DNA of 64,000 nucleotides, from positions 62,001-126,000 of the forward strand of contig JAKBAD010000001.1 of the NCBI GenBank assembly GCA_021809435.1, given 5' to 3'. Within the stretch, counting starts at the first letter, position 1, and the number at the start of each line of letters is the position of its first letter. A model generated the notes under the pieces. It saw only the letters and a program-made list of their open reading frames with translations. It was not told the origin of the DNA and did no database searches. This DNA is from Pseudomonadota bacterium (GTDB lineage: Bacteria; Pseudomonadota; Alphaproteobacteria; Acetobacterales; Acetobacteraceae). This document shows positions 13,345 through 22,486 of the stretch, in pieces. The position numbers and the translations under genes are program-made.

Positions 13345-14217
13345 TTAGAAGGGCCAGTACCAGTGATGGGCCGGCGGCGCGGGCGGCGCCGAGATGGCGT
13401 TTGAGTCGGCCGAGCTTTGCGCGGCCTGGGTAACCAGCCCGTGCGCTTGGAGCAACTCATAGGCGTGCTCGTAATAGGGGCTGCCGGGATAATTATATCC
13501 CAGCACCGAGGCGGCGCGGAGGGCGGCATCGGTCAGGCCGAGATCGAGGTTGGTTTCAACCAGGCGCTCGAGTGCCTCGGGGGTGTAGGTGGTGGTTTGG
13601 TAATTGGTCACCACATCCTGGTAGCGGCCAATGGCGGCGATGTAGAGATGCTGCTTCTGATAGAAGCGCCCGATGGCCATTTCGTGGCCGGCCAGACGGT
13701 TATAGGCCAGGCGCAGCTTGACCTGGGCGTCCTGGGCGTAGGCGCTGTCGGGGTAGCGGGTGATGACATCGTCGAGGGAGGCGATGGCCTGATTGGTGGC
13801 GGTCTGGTCGCGGTCCACATCCTCGATGCGCTCATAATAGCACAGCGCCTTCAGATAATAGGCGTAGGCGGCTTCCTGATCGGCCGGATGCAGGGAGATG
13901 AAGCGGTCGAGCGAGGTGACCGCATCGTCGTAATCCATCTCTTTATATTCGGCGTAGCCCGCCAGCAGCTCGGCGTGCTTCGACCAGGTGGAATAGGGAT
14001 AGGTTTCCTCGATGGCGTCGAAATCCGACACGGCATGGTCGTATTTTTCGTCTTGCAGCTGCTTGATGGCGACCGCGTAGGCCTGATCGGCCGGGGGCAT
14101 GGCGCCGGTGGCGAAATCGCTGTGGCTGTCCTGGCCGCCTTTGGCGGCGCAGGAGGCAAGGCCAAGAGCCAGGGCAAGGAGGGCCGCGCGGGCAAGGGTG
14201 GGGGCAAGATGTGTCAT
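13345..14217 (-). CDS. bamD: outer membrane assembly lipoprotein BamD
   Basis: A 290-residue lipoprotein of the BAM complex, which inserts beta-barrel proteins into the outer membrane. The N terminus is a lipoprotein signal with lipobox LASC, Cys at residue 23. The mature part is built from TPR repeats (for example AYAVAIKQLQDEKYDHAVSD and YAYYLKALCYYERIEDVDRDQ). The ATG at 14217 is preferred to the longer frame because it opens the signal peptide. bamD upstream of recN and ligA is a common alphaproteobacterial order. The C-terminal tail is Ser/Ala/Pro-rich and ends HHWYWPF. Confidence 0.94.
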   Translation of the reverse strand: MTHLAPTLARAALLALALGLASCAAKGGQDSHSDFATGAMPPADQAYAVAIKQLQDEKYDHAVSDFDAIEETYPYSTWSKHAELLAGYAEYKEMDYDDAVTSLDRFISLHPADQEAAYAYYLKALCYYERIEDVDRDQTATNQAIASLDDVITRYPDSAYAQDAQVKLRLAYNRLAGHEMAIGRFYQKQHLYIAAIGRYQDVVTNYQTTTYTPEALERLVETNLDLGLTDAALRAASVLGYNYPGSPYYEHAYELLQAHGLVTQAAQSSADSNAISAPPAPPAHHWYWPF

Positions 14218-14336
14218 CGCGAGGGGCTTATAGCAGCTAATCGGCGAACGCGAAGCCTGTGCCCGGCCTTCACGGGCGCGATGAAGCGGATTTGCGCGCG
14301 GGCGGCATAAAATCAGCGCGGGAGGCGGCAATTTGC

Positions 14337-14364
14337 TTGACTTCCGTGGCCGCGGGGCTAAACC
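14337..14364 (+). promoter_or_regulatory. candidate rpsA promoter
   Basis: A TTGACT hexamer (14337-14342) is followed after 16 bases by TAAACC (14359-14364). The first matches the -35 consensus at five of six positions; the second is a poor -10. It lies about 140 bases before the rpsA ATG, in the gap that separates rpsA from the divergent bamD gene. No better pair was seen in that gap. Confidence 0.35.
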
Positions 14365-14383
14365 ACGCGCCATCTTCAACCGG

Positions 14384-14412
14384 CCGCCCCACTCGCATTT
14401 GGGTTGGGGCGG
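14384..14412 (+). promoter_or_regulatory. stem-loop in the rpsA leader
   Basis: A perfect 8-bp stem (CCGCCCCA at 14384-14391 with TGGGGCGG at 14405-14412) encloses a 13-base loop. No T run follows, so it does not look like a terminator. It sits 90 bases before rpsA, inside the predicted 5' untranslated region. A role in S1 autoregulation is only inference, by analogy with rpsA feedback control in other bacteria. Confidence 0.4.
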
Positions 14413-14502
14413 TTAGACGTTGCGCGTGACCTGCCAGACCGGCGCGCGTGCGGCGCACACCCCACCGGGCATTTCGCCCGCCTGATAGGATATTAAAGCC
14501 AC

Positions 14503-16236
14503 ATGGCTTCTTCTTCTCTCGCTTCGCGCCATACCGATTCCCCCGTCTATACCGGCGGCGATGATTTCGCTGCCCTGCTCGATGCTTCCCTCGGCGCCGG
14601 TGGCGGCTTTGAGGGGTCTGTCGTTTCCGGCCGCGTGCTGCGCATCGACGATGATTTCGTGATTGTCGATGTCGGCCTCAAGTCCGAAGGCCGCGTGCCG
14701 CTGCGCGAGTTCGCCCCCGTTGGCGCCAAGCCCGAGGTGAACCCCGGCGACGTTTATGACCTGTTCATCGAGCGCTATGAAGACAAAGACGGCGCGATGG
14801 TGCTCTCGCGCGAGAAGGCTCGCCGCGAGGAGAGCTGGACCCAGCTCGAGAAGGCGTTCGAGGCCCAGACCCGCGTGAATGGCGTGATTCATGGCCGCGT
14901 CAAGGGCGGCTTCACCGTCGATCTGGGCGGCGCCACGGCGTTCCTGCCGGGCAGCCAGGTCGATATCCGCCCCGTGCGCGATGTCGGGCCCCTCATGGGC
15001 GTGGCCCAGCCGTTCCAGATTCTGAAGATGGACCGCCAGCGCGGCAACATCGTGGTGTCGCGCCGCGCGGTGCTCGAAGAGACCCGCGCCGAGCAGCGTT
15101 CCGAGCTTATCCATGGCCTCAAGGAAGGCCAGATCCTGGATGGCGTGGTCAAGAACATCACCGATTACGGTGCGTTCGTTGATCTGGGCGGCGTTGACGG
15201 CCTGCTGCATGTCACCGACATCGCCTGGAAGCGCATCAACCACCCCGCCGAGGCGCTGACCATTGGCCAGCCGGTGAAGGTGCAGGTGATCCGCTTCAAT
15301 GCCGATACCCAGCGCATCTCCTTGGGCATGAAGCAGCTCGAGGCCGATCCGTGGGAAGGCGTGGAAGCCAAGTATCCGCCGGGCATCAAGGTGTCGGGCC
15401 GCGTGACCAACATCACCGATTACGGCGCCTTCGTGGAGCTGGAAGCCGGCGTTGAGGGTCTGGTGCATGTCTCCGAGATGTCGTGGACGAAGAAGAACGT
15501 CCATCCGGGCAAGATCGTCTCGACCTCGCAGGAAGTCGAAGTGGTGGTGCTCGATGTGGATGCCTCCAAGCGCCGCATCTCGCTCGGCCTCAAGCAGGTC
15601 AGCCGCAACCCGTGGGAAGAGTTCGTCGACGAGCACCCGATCGGGTCGGTGGTCGAGGGTGAAATCCGCAACATCACCGAGTTCGGCCTGTTCGTGGCGG
15701 TTGGCGCCGAGATCGACGGCATGGTGCACATGTCCGACATCTCGTGGGAAGAGGCCGGAGAGGCCGCCATTGCCAAGTTCGCCAAGGGCGAGGTCGTCAA
15801 GGCCAAGGTGCTCGACGTGGACGTGGAGAAGGAGCGCATCTCGCTCGGCATCAAGCAGCTTGAGGTCGATCCGGCCGCTGGCGTGCTCGACCGTATCCAC
15901 AAGAACCAGGTGGTGACCTGCGTGGTGACCGCGGTGCAGAGCAACGGCATCGAGGTGAAGGTGGACGACGTGCTGACCGGCTTCATCCGCCGCGCCGAAC
16001 TGGCCCGCGACAAGGCCGAGCAGCGCCCCGAGCGCTTCGCCGTGGGCGACAAGGTGGATGCCAAGATCACCGCCGTCGACCGCGCCGCCCGCAAGCTCCA
16101 GCTCACCATCAAGGGCAAGGAGATTGACGAGGACAAGCAGGCGATCACCGATTACGGCTCGTCCGACTCGGGCGCTTCGCTCGGCGACATTCTGGGCGCG
16201 GCCATCCGCCGCCGCAACCAGCAGACCGAAGACTAA
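14503..16236 (+). CDS. rpsA: 30S ribosomal protein S1
   Basis: A 577-residue protein with six S1 RNA-binding domains, starting at about residues 35, 120, 205, 290, 380 and 465. The central repeats show the usual NITDYGAFVDLGGVDGLLHVTDI pattern in two versions. S1 unfolds mRNA and helps it onto the 30S subunit. Codon use is strongly biased to C/G third positions and to AAG and GAG, more so than in neighbouring genes, as expected for a highly expressed gene. The ATG at 14503 is the natural start. Unlike the common aroA-cmk-rpsA order, no cmk lies upstream here; the divergent neighbour is bamD. Confidence 0.98.
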   Translation: MASSSLASRHTDSPVYTGGDDFAALLDASLGAGGGFEGSVVSGRVLRIDDDFVIVDVGLKSEGRVPLREFAPVGAKPEVNPGDVYDLFIERYEDKDGAMVLSREKARREESWTQLEKAFEAQTRVNGVIHGRVKGGFTVDLGGATAFLPGSQVDIRPVRDVGPLMGVAQPFQILKMDRQRGNIVVSRRAVLEETRAEQRSELIHGLKEGQILDGVVKNITDYGAFVDLGGVDGLLHVTDIAWKRINHPAEALTIGQPVKVQVIRFNADTQRISLGMKQLEADPWEGVEAKYPPGIKVSGRVTNITDYGAFVELEAGVEGLVHVSEMSWTKKNVHPGKIVSTSQEVEVVVLDVDASKRRISLGLKQVSRNPWEEFVDEHPIGSVVEGEIRNITEFGLFVAVGAEIDGMVHMSDISWEEAGEAAIAKFAKGEVVKAKVLDVDVEKERISLGIKQLEVDPAAGVLDRIHKNQVVTCVVTAVQSNGIEVKVDDVLTGFIRRAELARDKAEQRPERFAVGDKVDAKITAVDRAARKLQLTIKGKEIDEDKQAITDYGSSDSGASLGDILGAAIRRRNQQTED

Positions 16237-16266
16237 TCACCCGGCCGCAAGGCCCGCGTGACACGA

Positions 16267-16297
16267 CCCCCGGCAGGGCAACCTGCCGGGGGTTTTT
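16267..16297 (+). terminator. rho-independent terminator of rpsA
   Basis: A perfect 11-bp GC-rich stem (CCCCCGGCAGG / CCTGCCGGGGG) with a GCAA tetraloop is followed by five T residues. It begins 30 bases after the rpsA stop codon. Confidence 0.95.
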
Positions 16298-16363
16298 GTG
16301 TTTAGCGGGGCGTTAAACTTTTTGAGATAGGCTTGGCCTGATTTGGCGCGGAGCGGCGGGGAA

Positions 16364-18061
16364 ATGGCGGGCGTGAGGAGCATGTTCAGAGACGCGGCGG
16401 CGCTGCGGGCGCTGCGGGCGGCGTTTGCGTTTGTTGAACTCTCGCCCGATGGCCGGGTGCTTGACGCCAATGAGGTGTATCTCGAGCTGATGGGGCTGGA
16501 GGCCGAGGCGGTGATTGGCCGGCCGCACCGCGAACAGGTGCCGGCGGATTATGCGGCCTCGCCCGAATATGCCGCGTTCTGGGCCCAGCTGGCGCATGGG
16601 GAGGTGGTGCACCGCGAGGTCTGCCGGGCGGGGCGCGATGGCCGCCGGCGTTGGCTGCACGCGGTTTATGCGCCCGAACGTGACCGCGCGGGGGCGGTGC
16701 GGCGCATCGTCGCCTTGGCATTTGACGTGACCGCGGAAAAGACCAGGGCGCTGCGCGATACGAGCATGATCGAGGCCGTAAACCGCTCGCAGGCGGTGGT
16801 GGAATTCGCGCTTGATGGCACCATTCTGGACGCCAACGAGAATTTTCTGGCGGCCATGGGCTACCGGCTGGAAGAGATTAAAGGCCGCAAGCACGCCATG
16901 TTCGTGACCCGCGATTATGCCGCCAGCGCCGACTATGCGCAATTCTGGCAGAGCTTGCGGGCGGGGGAGTATTCGTCGGGGGAATTTCGGCGTGTGCGCG
17001 GGGATGGCAGCGAGATATGGCTGCAAGCGGCCTACAATCCGGTATTCGATACGGACGGCAAGCTGGTGAAGGTGGTGAAGATCGCCTTCGATCTGACAGA
17101 GCGGATGCATGATGTGGGGTTAATCACCGCCGCCATGGGCCGGCTGGTGCGGGGCGAGCTGAACCAGGAAGTCACCACCCGGCTCATGCTCTCGCTCGAT
17201 CCTCTACGGCTTGATTTTAACGAGGCGGCGCGAATTTTACGGGACGCCATGCGCGCGATTGCGGGCGCGGGGGCGGCGGTACGGGATATGTCGGGGGCGG
17301 TGAGCGATTCGGCGGGGCAGCTGGCCGAGCGCACCGAGCGCCAAGCCGCCAGCCTGGAGGAGAGCGCGGCGGCCATTGCGGAAATTACCTCGATGGTCGG
17401 GCAGGCCGCCAACCGGGTGGAGGAGGTGCGGCGCGCGGTGGGCGGCGCGCAAACAGACACTGAGCGCTCGGAAGCGGTGGTGGCCGAGGCCGTGCAGGCC
17501 ATGGGGCGGATTGACGAGAGTGCCCGCCAGATTGGCCAGATTATCGGGGTGATCGATGAAATCGCCTTTCAAACCAACTTGCTGGCCTTGAATGCGGGGG
17601 TTGAGGCGGCGCGCGCGGGCGATGCCGGGCGGGGCTTTGCCGTGGTGGCCACCGAGGTGCGCGCCCTGGCTCAGCGTTCGGCCGATGCCGCGAAGGAGAT
17701 TAAGACATTGATTTCGGCCTCGGGCGCGCAGGTGGCCGCCGGGGTGAGCGCGGTGCAGAATGCCCGCGAGGTGCTAACAGGCATTGCCACGCATGTGGCC
17801 AGCATTAACCATACCGTGGCCAGCCTGGCCACCAGCGCGCGCGAGCAGGCCGAGGGGTTGAGGCAGGTGAATGAGGCCGTTTCGGAGATGGACAAGGTAA
17901 CCCAGCAGAGCGCCGCCATGGTTGAGGAGACCGCGGCGGCGGCCCAGTCTCTCGCGCAGGAGGGGCAGCGGATCATGGCGCTGTTGGCGAGGTTCGAAAC
18001 CGGCGAGGAGATCAAACCCGCGCCCCCGCCCGTGGGCCAACGTGAAGCCGCGTTGGTTTAG
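16364..18061 (+). CDS. soluble methyl-accepting chemotaxis protein with two PAS domains
   Basis: A 565-residue receptor without any membrane segment. Residues about 7-130 and 130-255 are two PAS domains in tandem, each with the [13 protein letters not shown] / [13 protein letters not shown] opening and a PAC-type end ([33 protein letters not shown]). A linker and a coiled-coil signalling domain follow, with the universally conserved hairpin tip around [20 protein letters not shown]. This is the tip that binds CheA and CheW. A cytoplasmic, possibly redox or energy-sensing receptor is likely, but no haem- or flavin-binding residues are evident. The ATG at 16364 is chosen over a TTG at 16343; ATG 16382 is also possible. 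No che or flagellar genes are adjacent. Confidence 0.92.
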   Translation: MAGVRSMFRDAAALRALRAAFAFVELSPDGRVLDANEVYLELMGLEAEAVIGRPHREQVPADYAASPEYAAFWAQLAHGEVVHREVCRAGRDGRRRWLHAVYAPERDRAGAVRRIVALAFDVTAEKTRALRDTSMIEAVNRSQAVVEFALDGTILDANENFLAAMGYRLEEIKGRKHAMFVTRDYAASADYAQFWQSLRAGEYSSGEFRRVRGDGSEIWLQAAYNPVFDTDGKLVKVVKIAFDLTERMHDVGLITAAMGRLVRGELNQEVTTRLMLSLDPLRLDFNEAARILRDAMRAIAGAGAAVRDMSGAVSDSAGQLAERTERQAASLEESAAAIAEITSMVGQAANRVEEVRRAVGGAQTDTERSEAVVAEAVQAMGRIDESARQIGQIIGVIDEIAFQTNLLALNAGVEAARAGDAGRGFAVVATEVRALAQRSADAAKEIKTLISASGAQVAAGVSAVQNAREVLTGIATHVASINHTVASLATSAREQAEGLRQVNEAVSEMDKVTQQSAAMVEETAAAAQSLAQEGQRIMALLARFETGEEIKPAPPPVGQREAALV

Positions 18062-18092
18062 GAGGCGGGGCCATCTCATATCATTTGGCGGT

Positions 18093-18737
18093 TTAGGCGT
18101 GGTCGATGACGAGGCCGTCGATCTCGTTGGCGACATCCTCGAACCGGTCGATCACGCGCTCGAGATGGTTGAATAACTCGCGGGCCACGATGAAGCCCAT
18201 GGGGTTGGTGGCGCCGTGGGTTTTAAAAGCGGTTTTCAGCCCCTTGGCGTGAATGTCATCCGCCTGATCTTCGAGCCGCACGAGGCGCCCGGTGAGCTCG
18301 TGGAGACGCGCGGCATTGGCGTGGATGTTGCGCAGGAGCGGCATGGCCTCGGCCAACAGGCGGGCCGAATCGACGATGATCGCCCCCATGTCGCGCATTT
18401 CGGGCGGGAATTCACGGAGTTCGTAGAGCCCCGTGGCGCGCGCTGTGTGCAGCATTTCGTCGATCGCGTCGTCCATGGCTGAGATCAGGCTGGTGATGGA
18501 ACCGCGATCGAAGGGCGGGAGAAAGCTGCGGCGCACGCTGCGCTTGACCTCGCGGGTGATGGTGTCGGCTTCGTCCTCGCGCTCGGTGATTTCGCGGATA
18601 TGCTGGTCCATGCCCGCGCCGCCCTGCAACAGGCGGGTGAGCGCGGCCGCCCCGGCGCTGAGGGTTTGGGCGTGGGCTTCGAACATGTCGAAGAACTGAT
18701 GCTTGCGGGGCAGCAGGGCCTGGAGCCAGTGAAACAT
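18093..18737 (-). CDS. DUF47 protein from an internal start within the NUDIX frame
   Basis: An in-frame ATG at 18737 begins MFHWLQALLPRKHQFF, which is where free-standing DUF47 proteins normally start. The resulting 214 residues are the usual family length. Directly upstream lies AAGGAGGAG, ending 6 bases before the ATG, one of the best ribosome-binding sites in the window. DUF47 may therefore be made both alone and as the C-terminal half of the NUDIX fusion. The sequence shows the site; actual use is inference. Confidence 0.65.
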   Translation of the reverse strand: MFHWLQALLPRKHQFFDMFEAHAQTLSAGAAALTRLLQGGAGMDQHIREITEREDEADTITREVKRSVRRSFLPPFDRGSITSLISAMDDAIDEMLHTARATGLYELREFPPEMRDMGAIIVDSARLLAEAMPLLRNIHANAARLHELTGRLVRLEDQADDIHAKGLKTAFKTHGATNPMGFIVARELFNHLERVIDRFEDVANEIDGLVIDHA

Positions 18738-19160
18738 GCGAAACTCCTCCTTGGCTGCCAGTAATCTGGTGAGCAGGGCGCCTTTGGTGTCCAGGGTTGC
18801 GAATTCAGCCGCGCGGAACCCGCGCATGAGCACGCGCAGGTCTGGTTCATCGACCAGTTTGGCGGCCTCGGGCAGGGGAAACCAGCGGCGCTCGCGCTGT
18901 GCGCGTTCAGGCCATTCAGCGAGTTCGGATGTGACCGCGAAGGGGTAGACATCCACATCCACCATCAGCGCGGCGCCGGTGCGCAACTGCTTGCGGTAGC
19001 GGTAACTGCCCAGGGCCGCCGGACAGGCCGCGCCTTCTATCCCCGCTTCTTCCAGTGCCTCGCGCGCGGCGGCGGCGTGGGGGCTTAGCCCCTTCATGCG
19101 GTTGCCCTTGGGCAGCACCCAGCGCCCCGTGCCGCGCGAGGTGACCAGCAGCACCTCCAC
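18093..19160 (-). CDS. NUDIX hydrolase - DUF47 (PhoU-like) fusion protein
   Basis: One open frame of 355 codons encodes two unrelated domains. Residues 1-141 are a NUDIX domain with WVLPKGNRMKG and REALEEAGIEG. The first conserved Glu of the NUDIX box is replaced by Leu25, as in a subset of alphaproteobacterial relatives. Residues 142-355 are a complete DUF47/PhoU-like helical protein of the kind that accompanies Pit phosphate transporters (FFDMFEAHA, FDRGSITSLISAMDDAIDEM). The first canonical start is GTG at 19160, but NUDIX-like sequence (QIAALPYRATSPALNAP) continues upstream in frame without ATG, GTG or TTG. No pit gene is adjacent. Function is open: the NUDIX part suggests nucleotide or inositol-pyrophosphate hydrolysis, the DUF47 part phosphate-related control. 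Confidence 0.8.
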   Translation of the reverse strand: MEVLLVTSRGTGRWVLPKGNRMKGLSPHAAAAREALEEAGIEGAACPAALGSYRYRKQLRTGAALMVDVDVYPFAVTSELAEWPERAQRERRWFPLPEAAKLVDEPDLRVLMRGFRAAEFATLDTKGALLTRLLAAKEEFRMFHWLQALLPRKHQFFDMFEAHAQTLSAGAAALTRLLQGGAGMDQHIREITEREDEADTITREVKRSVRRSFLPPFDRGSITSLISAMDDAIDEMLHTARATGLYELREFPPEMRDMGAIIVDSARLLAEAMPLLRNIHANAARLHELTGRLVRLEDQADDIHAKGLKTAFKTHGATNPMGFIVARELFNHLERVIDRFEDVANEIDGLVIDHA

Positions 19161-19387
19161 GGGGGCGTTGAGCGCCGGACTTGTGGCGCGGTAGGGCAGG
19201 GCGGCAATCTGGCGAACGGCACACCTCGGGCGGGAAACAGGGAGAGCGTGGGGGCTTATCGGAGGGAAGGGATGTCACGTCAATGTCATGAGAGGGGGCT
19301 GATGGGGGCGCATGGACAGGAGGGGCAAAGACCGCTACCACACTCGCCTTTGCCTGAATGAGATGAGCGAAAAGTGAGGAGCCCGAT

Positions 19388-19876
19388 ATGGCCGGTAGTG
19401 TGAACAAGGTGATCCTGGTTGGGAATCTCGGCAAGGACCCCGAGGTGCGCAATGCCCAGTCGGGCATGAAGATCGTCAATCTCACCGTCGCCACTTCCGA
19501 TAGCTGGAACGACAAGGCCTCGGGCGAGCGCAAGGAGCTGACCGAGTGGCACCGCGTGGTGATCATGAATGAGCGGCTGGCCGATGTGGCGGAGAAATAT
19601 CTGCGCAAGGGCTCGAAGCTTTATCTGGAAGGTAAGCTGCAAACCCGGAAATGGACCGACCAGTCTGGCCAGGACCGCTATACCACCGAGATTATGCTGG
19701 GCCGGTTTGGCGGCGAGCTGGTGCTGCTTGACCGCGCCGGTGGCGGCCAGGGCGCGCCCATGGGGGGCGATGAGTATGCGCCCCGCCCCGCCGCTCAGCC
19801 CAAGCAGGCGCCTCGCCAGGTGGGTGGCTGGGATGCCCGCCCCGGCCCGGACCTGGATGACGAAATTCCTTTCTGA
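19388..19876 (+). CDS. ssb: single-stranded DNA-binding protein
   Basis: A 162-residue SSB that coats single-stranded DNA in replication and repair. The OB fold spans about residues 1-110 and opens [19 protein letters not shown], with [22 protein letters not shown] in the middle. A flexible Gly/Pro/Gln-rich linker follows, ending in the acidic tip DLDDEIPF that recruits partner proteins. The ATG at 19388 is preceded by AGGAG. The gap of about 227 bp to the NUDIX gene holds the unassigned NUDIX extension and presumably the ssb promoter, which I could not pin down. Confidence 0.98.
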   Translation: MAGSVNKVILVGNLGKDPEVRNAQSGMKIVNLTVATSDSWNDKASGERKELTEWHRVVIMNERLADVAEKYLRKGSKLYLEGKLQTRKWTDQSGQDRYTTEIMLGRFGGELVLLDRAGGGQGAPMGGDEYAPRPAAQPKQAPRQVGGWDARPGPDLDDEIPF

Positions 19877-19880
19877 CCCC

Positions 19881-19927
19881 TTGGCGTAAACGCCAAAACC
19901 ACGCAACCTCCGGGTGTGAGCCCGGAG
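19881..19927 (+). repeat. two tandem hairpins after ssb
   Basis: Immediately after the ssb stop lie two perfect inverted repeats: TTGGCG/CGCCAA with a TAAA loop (19881-19896) and CTCCGGG/CCCGGAG with a six-base loop (19908-19927). Neither has a following T run. They could act as a weak terminator or as an mRNA 3'-end stabiliser. The next gene starts only 8 bases later. Confidence 0.5.
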
Positions 19928-19934
19928 ATGTGGA

Positions 19935-20402
19935 ATGCCAGATAATTTATCCTCCCCTGACCGTCCGCTGGTGCTGCGGCCCGCTCGGCTGCGAATTGGC
20001 GCGGCCCTGGGGCTCATGGCCGTGCTGGTGGCGGGCGGTGGCTGGCTGATGTTTCAGCCCGTGCTCGAGCTTGGCCTGTTCGGCGGGCTGCTGGCGCTGG
20101 TGGGGCTGGTGATTGGCGCGCTCCTGCTCTGGCGCGTGCGGCGCTCAGCGCTTGATTTGTGCATTACGCCAGAGGGCTTCGCGATTGGCGCGCGCCGCCA
20201 TGGCTGGGCGGAGGCTGAGCCCGGCTTTGTGGCCGTGCGCGCCAAGGGGGGCATGACCCTGACCGTGGCATTTGGCCCCAGGGCCTTGCGCGGCTTCGCC
20301 AATTTTTACGCCCTGCCGACCGAGGCGCTGGTTGAGTTGCTGAACGGGCATTTACGCGCGGCGCGCGCGGCGGCCTCGCGCCGTGGAGGTGACGATGCCT
20401 GA
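19935..20402 (+). CDS. small membrane protein with PH-like domain (STM3941-like), copy 1
   Basis: A 155-residue protein of unknown function. After about 20 residues there are two membrane segments (about 22-41 and 45-65). A C-terminal beta-rich domain of about 80 residues follows and begins LDLCITPEGFAIGARRHGWAEAE. The architecture and the xLxxxPEGFxIGxRxxxW pattern resemble the STM3941-type family, whose role is not known. The next gene encodes a clear paralogue with the same layout. Its stop codon overlaps the start of that gene, so the two are translationally coupled. Confidence 0.7.
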   Translation: MPDNLSSPDRPLVLRPARLRIGAALGLMAVLVAGGGWLMFQPVLELGLFGGLLALVGLVIGALLLWRVRRSALDLCITPEGFAIGARRHGWAEAEPGFVAVRAKGGMTLTVAFGPRALRGFANFYALPTEALVELLNGHLRAARAAASRRGGDDA

Positions 20403-20916
20403 CCTCAGGCCAGATGGAGAGGGGGTGGGCGAGGTGATCCGGCCATCTCTGGGCAAACTTTTGTTTTATATGGCGCTGGCGCTGGGGTTTGTGGCGGTGG
20501 GGGTGTGGGCCATGTCCACCCGCACGCCGAGGGGGATGATTATTGGGGTTTTGAATATTGGGTTCTTTGGCGGGCTGCTGCTGATGGCGGCCTATAAGGG
20601 CATGACGGAGGGGTATACGCTGCGCCTTCGTCCCGAGGGGTTCAGCATTGGGCGGCGGTGGTTTAGCTGGGCGGATGCGGGGGCGGGGTTCGCAGTGGTG
20701 CGCACGGGACGCAAGACTGTGCGGGTGGTGAGATTTGGCCCCGCTGGGCAATATAGCCTGAGCAATATTTACCCCCTCTCGCCCGAGGCTTTGGCCAATT
20801 TGCTCAATGGACGGCTGGTCGAGGCCCTGGGCGCTCGCCTGTTGCCCGCCGAACCGGACGGGCCATGGCCAAAGCCGGAAAAGCTTTGTAAAGCCGCCGG
20901 CAAACGAGCTGTTTGA
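20395..20916 (+). CDS. small membrane protein with PH-like domain (STM3941-like), copy 2
   Basis: A 173-residue paralogue of the preceding protein. It has two hydrophobic segments (about 20-40 and 49-67), then YTLRLRPEGFSIGRRWFSWADAGAGFAVVR, in the same register as copy 1 (given there as LDLCITPEGFAIGARR). FGPAGQYSLSNIYPLSPEAL corresponds to FGPRALRGFANFYALPTEAL of copy 1. The ATG at 20395 has GGAGGTGACG directly upstream and overlaps the copy 1 stop. The GTG at 20383 is less likely. A C-terminal Pro/Lys-rich tail is unique to this copy. Function is unknown; mtnP follows 15 bases later and may be co-transcribed. Confidence 0.7.
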   Translation: MPDLRPDGEGVGEVIRPSLGKLLFYMALALGFVAVGVWAMSTRTPRGMIIGVLNIGFFGGLLLMAAYKGMTEGYTLRLRPEGFSIGRRWFSWADAGAGFAVVRTGRKTVRVVRFGPAGQYSLSNIYPLSPEALANLLNGRLVEALGARLLPAEPDGPWPKPEKLCKAAGKRAV

Positions 20917-20931
20917 GAGAAGGGGTTGCGC

Positions 20932-21819
<888 letters not shown>

Positions 21820-21838
21820 ATGCGGGGTGGCCTTGGGG

Positions 21839-22294
21839 TCAGCCCAAGGTCAGCCGGGTTTCGAGGTCGAGGAACGCGGCCTCGGCCGCCTCGGCGGTTT
21901 TGCGCAGGCCGTCATTGCCAAAAAACCGCTCGGCGCGCAGCGCGGCCATGACGGTGGGCAAGCCTTGGGTGTGCAACATCCGGCCCAGCCGCTTCATGGC
22001 CTCGATATGCTCAGGCGTCAGGATTTGCTCGCTGAGGAATTCAACCCCCACACGTGGTCCGGCCGACCAGCGCAGCCGGGCCTTGCGGGGGCCGGCGCCG
22101 AAATAGAGGGTCATGATCTCGGGCAGCGCGGTGGGAGCGCCCAGGTCAAGCAAGGCGCCGCGCCAGGTTTCGTTCAGCACCAGACCATCGTGGAAACCAT
22201 GGTAAATATCTGAGCCGACGGCGATTTTCACGCTTTTGATGACGGGTTTACGGGCGTCCCGGCGACGCTCGACCGGGGGAGGCTGGCTGGTCAT
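21839..22294 (-). CDS. PilZ-like domain protein
   Basis: A 151-residue protein whose N-terminal part reads PVERRRDARKPVIKSVKIAV, a PilZ-type RxxxR opening. A beta-rich core follows with ARLRWSAGPRVGVEF, the usual PilZ C-terminal strand. The second c-di-GMP motif (D/NxSxxG) is poorly conserved; DLGAPTAL stands in its place, so ligand binding is doubtful. The C-terminal 60 residues are helical. The ATG at 22294 is preferred, but the frame is open to 22453 with two further possible starts. The gene is convergent with mtnP, 19 bases away. Confidence 0.7.
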   Translation of the reverse strand: MTSQPPPVERRRDARKPVIKSVKIAVGSDIYHGFHDGLVLNETWRGALLDLGAPTALPEIMTLYFGAGPRKARLRWSAGPRVGVEFLSEQILTPEHIEAMKRLGRMLHTQGLPTVMAALRAERFFGNDGLRKTAEAAEAAFLDLETRLTLG

Positions 22295-22486
22295 GTGTTT
22301 TGCCAACTCCTCAATAAAAGCCGCAATGCCCCTGGCGGCGGAGATAGGCCGGTATGTGGCTGTTGCTGGGATGGGCGGACAATCCGGCCATATCACACGT
22401 ATGAGTAGCGTTGTTTGCTTGGTAAGTGAACAAACATTGGCGTGATCGCCCATGAGCGGGGCGAGTGGGGTGGACGAGCGGGGCGT

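Noticed and set aside
14413-15900. A 495-codon open frame on the minus strand opposite rpsA
   Set aside because: It is the codon-bias mirror of rpsA: His/Asp/Leu/Gly-rich, no known domain, and rpsA is certain.
16343-16363. TTG start for the chemoreceptor
   Set aside because: ATG 16364 is nearby, in frame and does not need a rare start; the extra residues match nothing.
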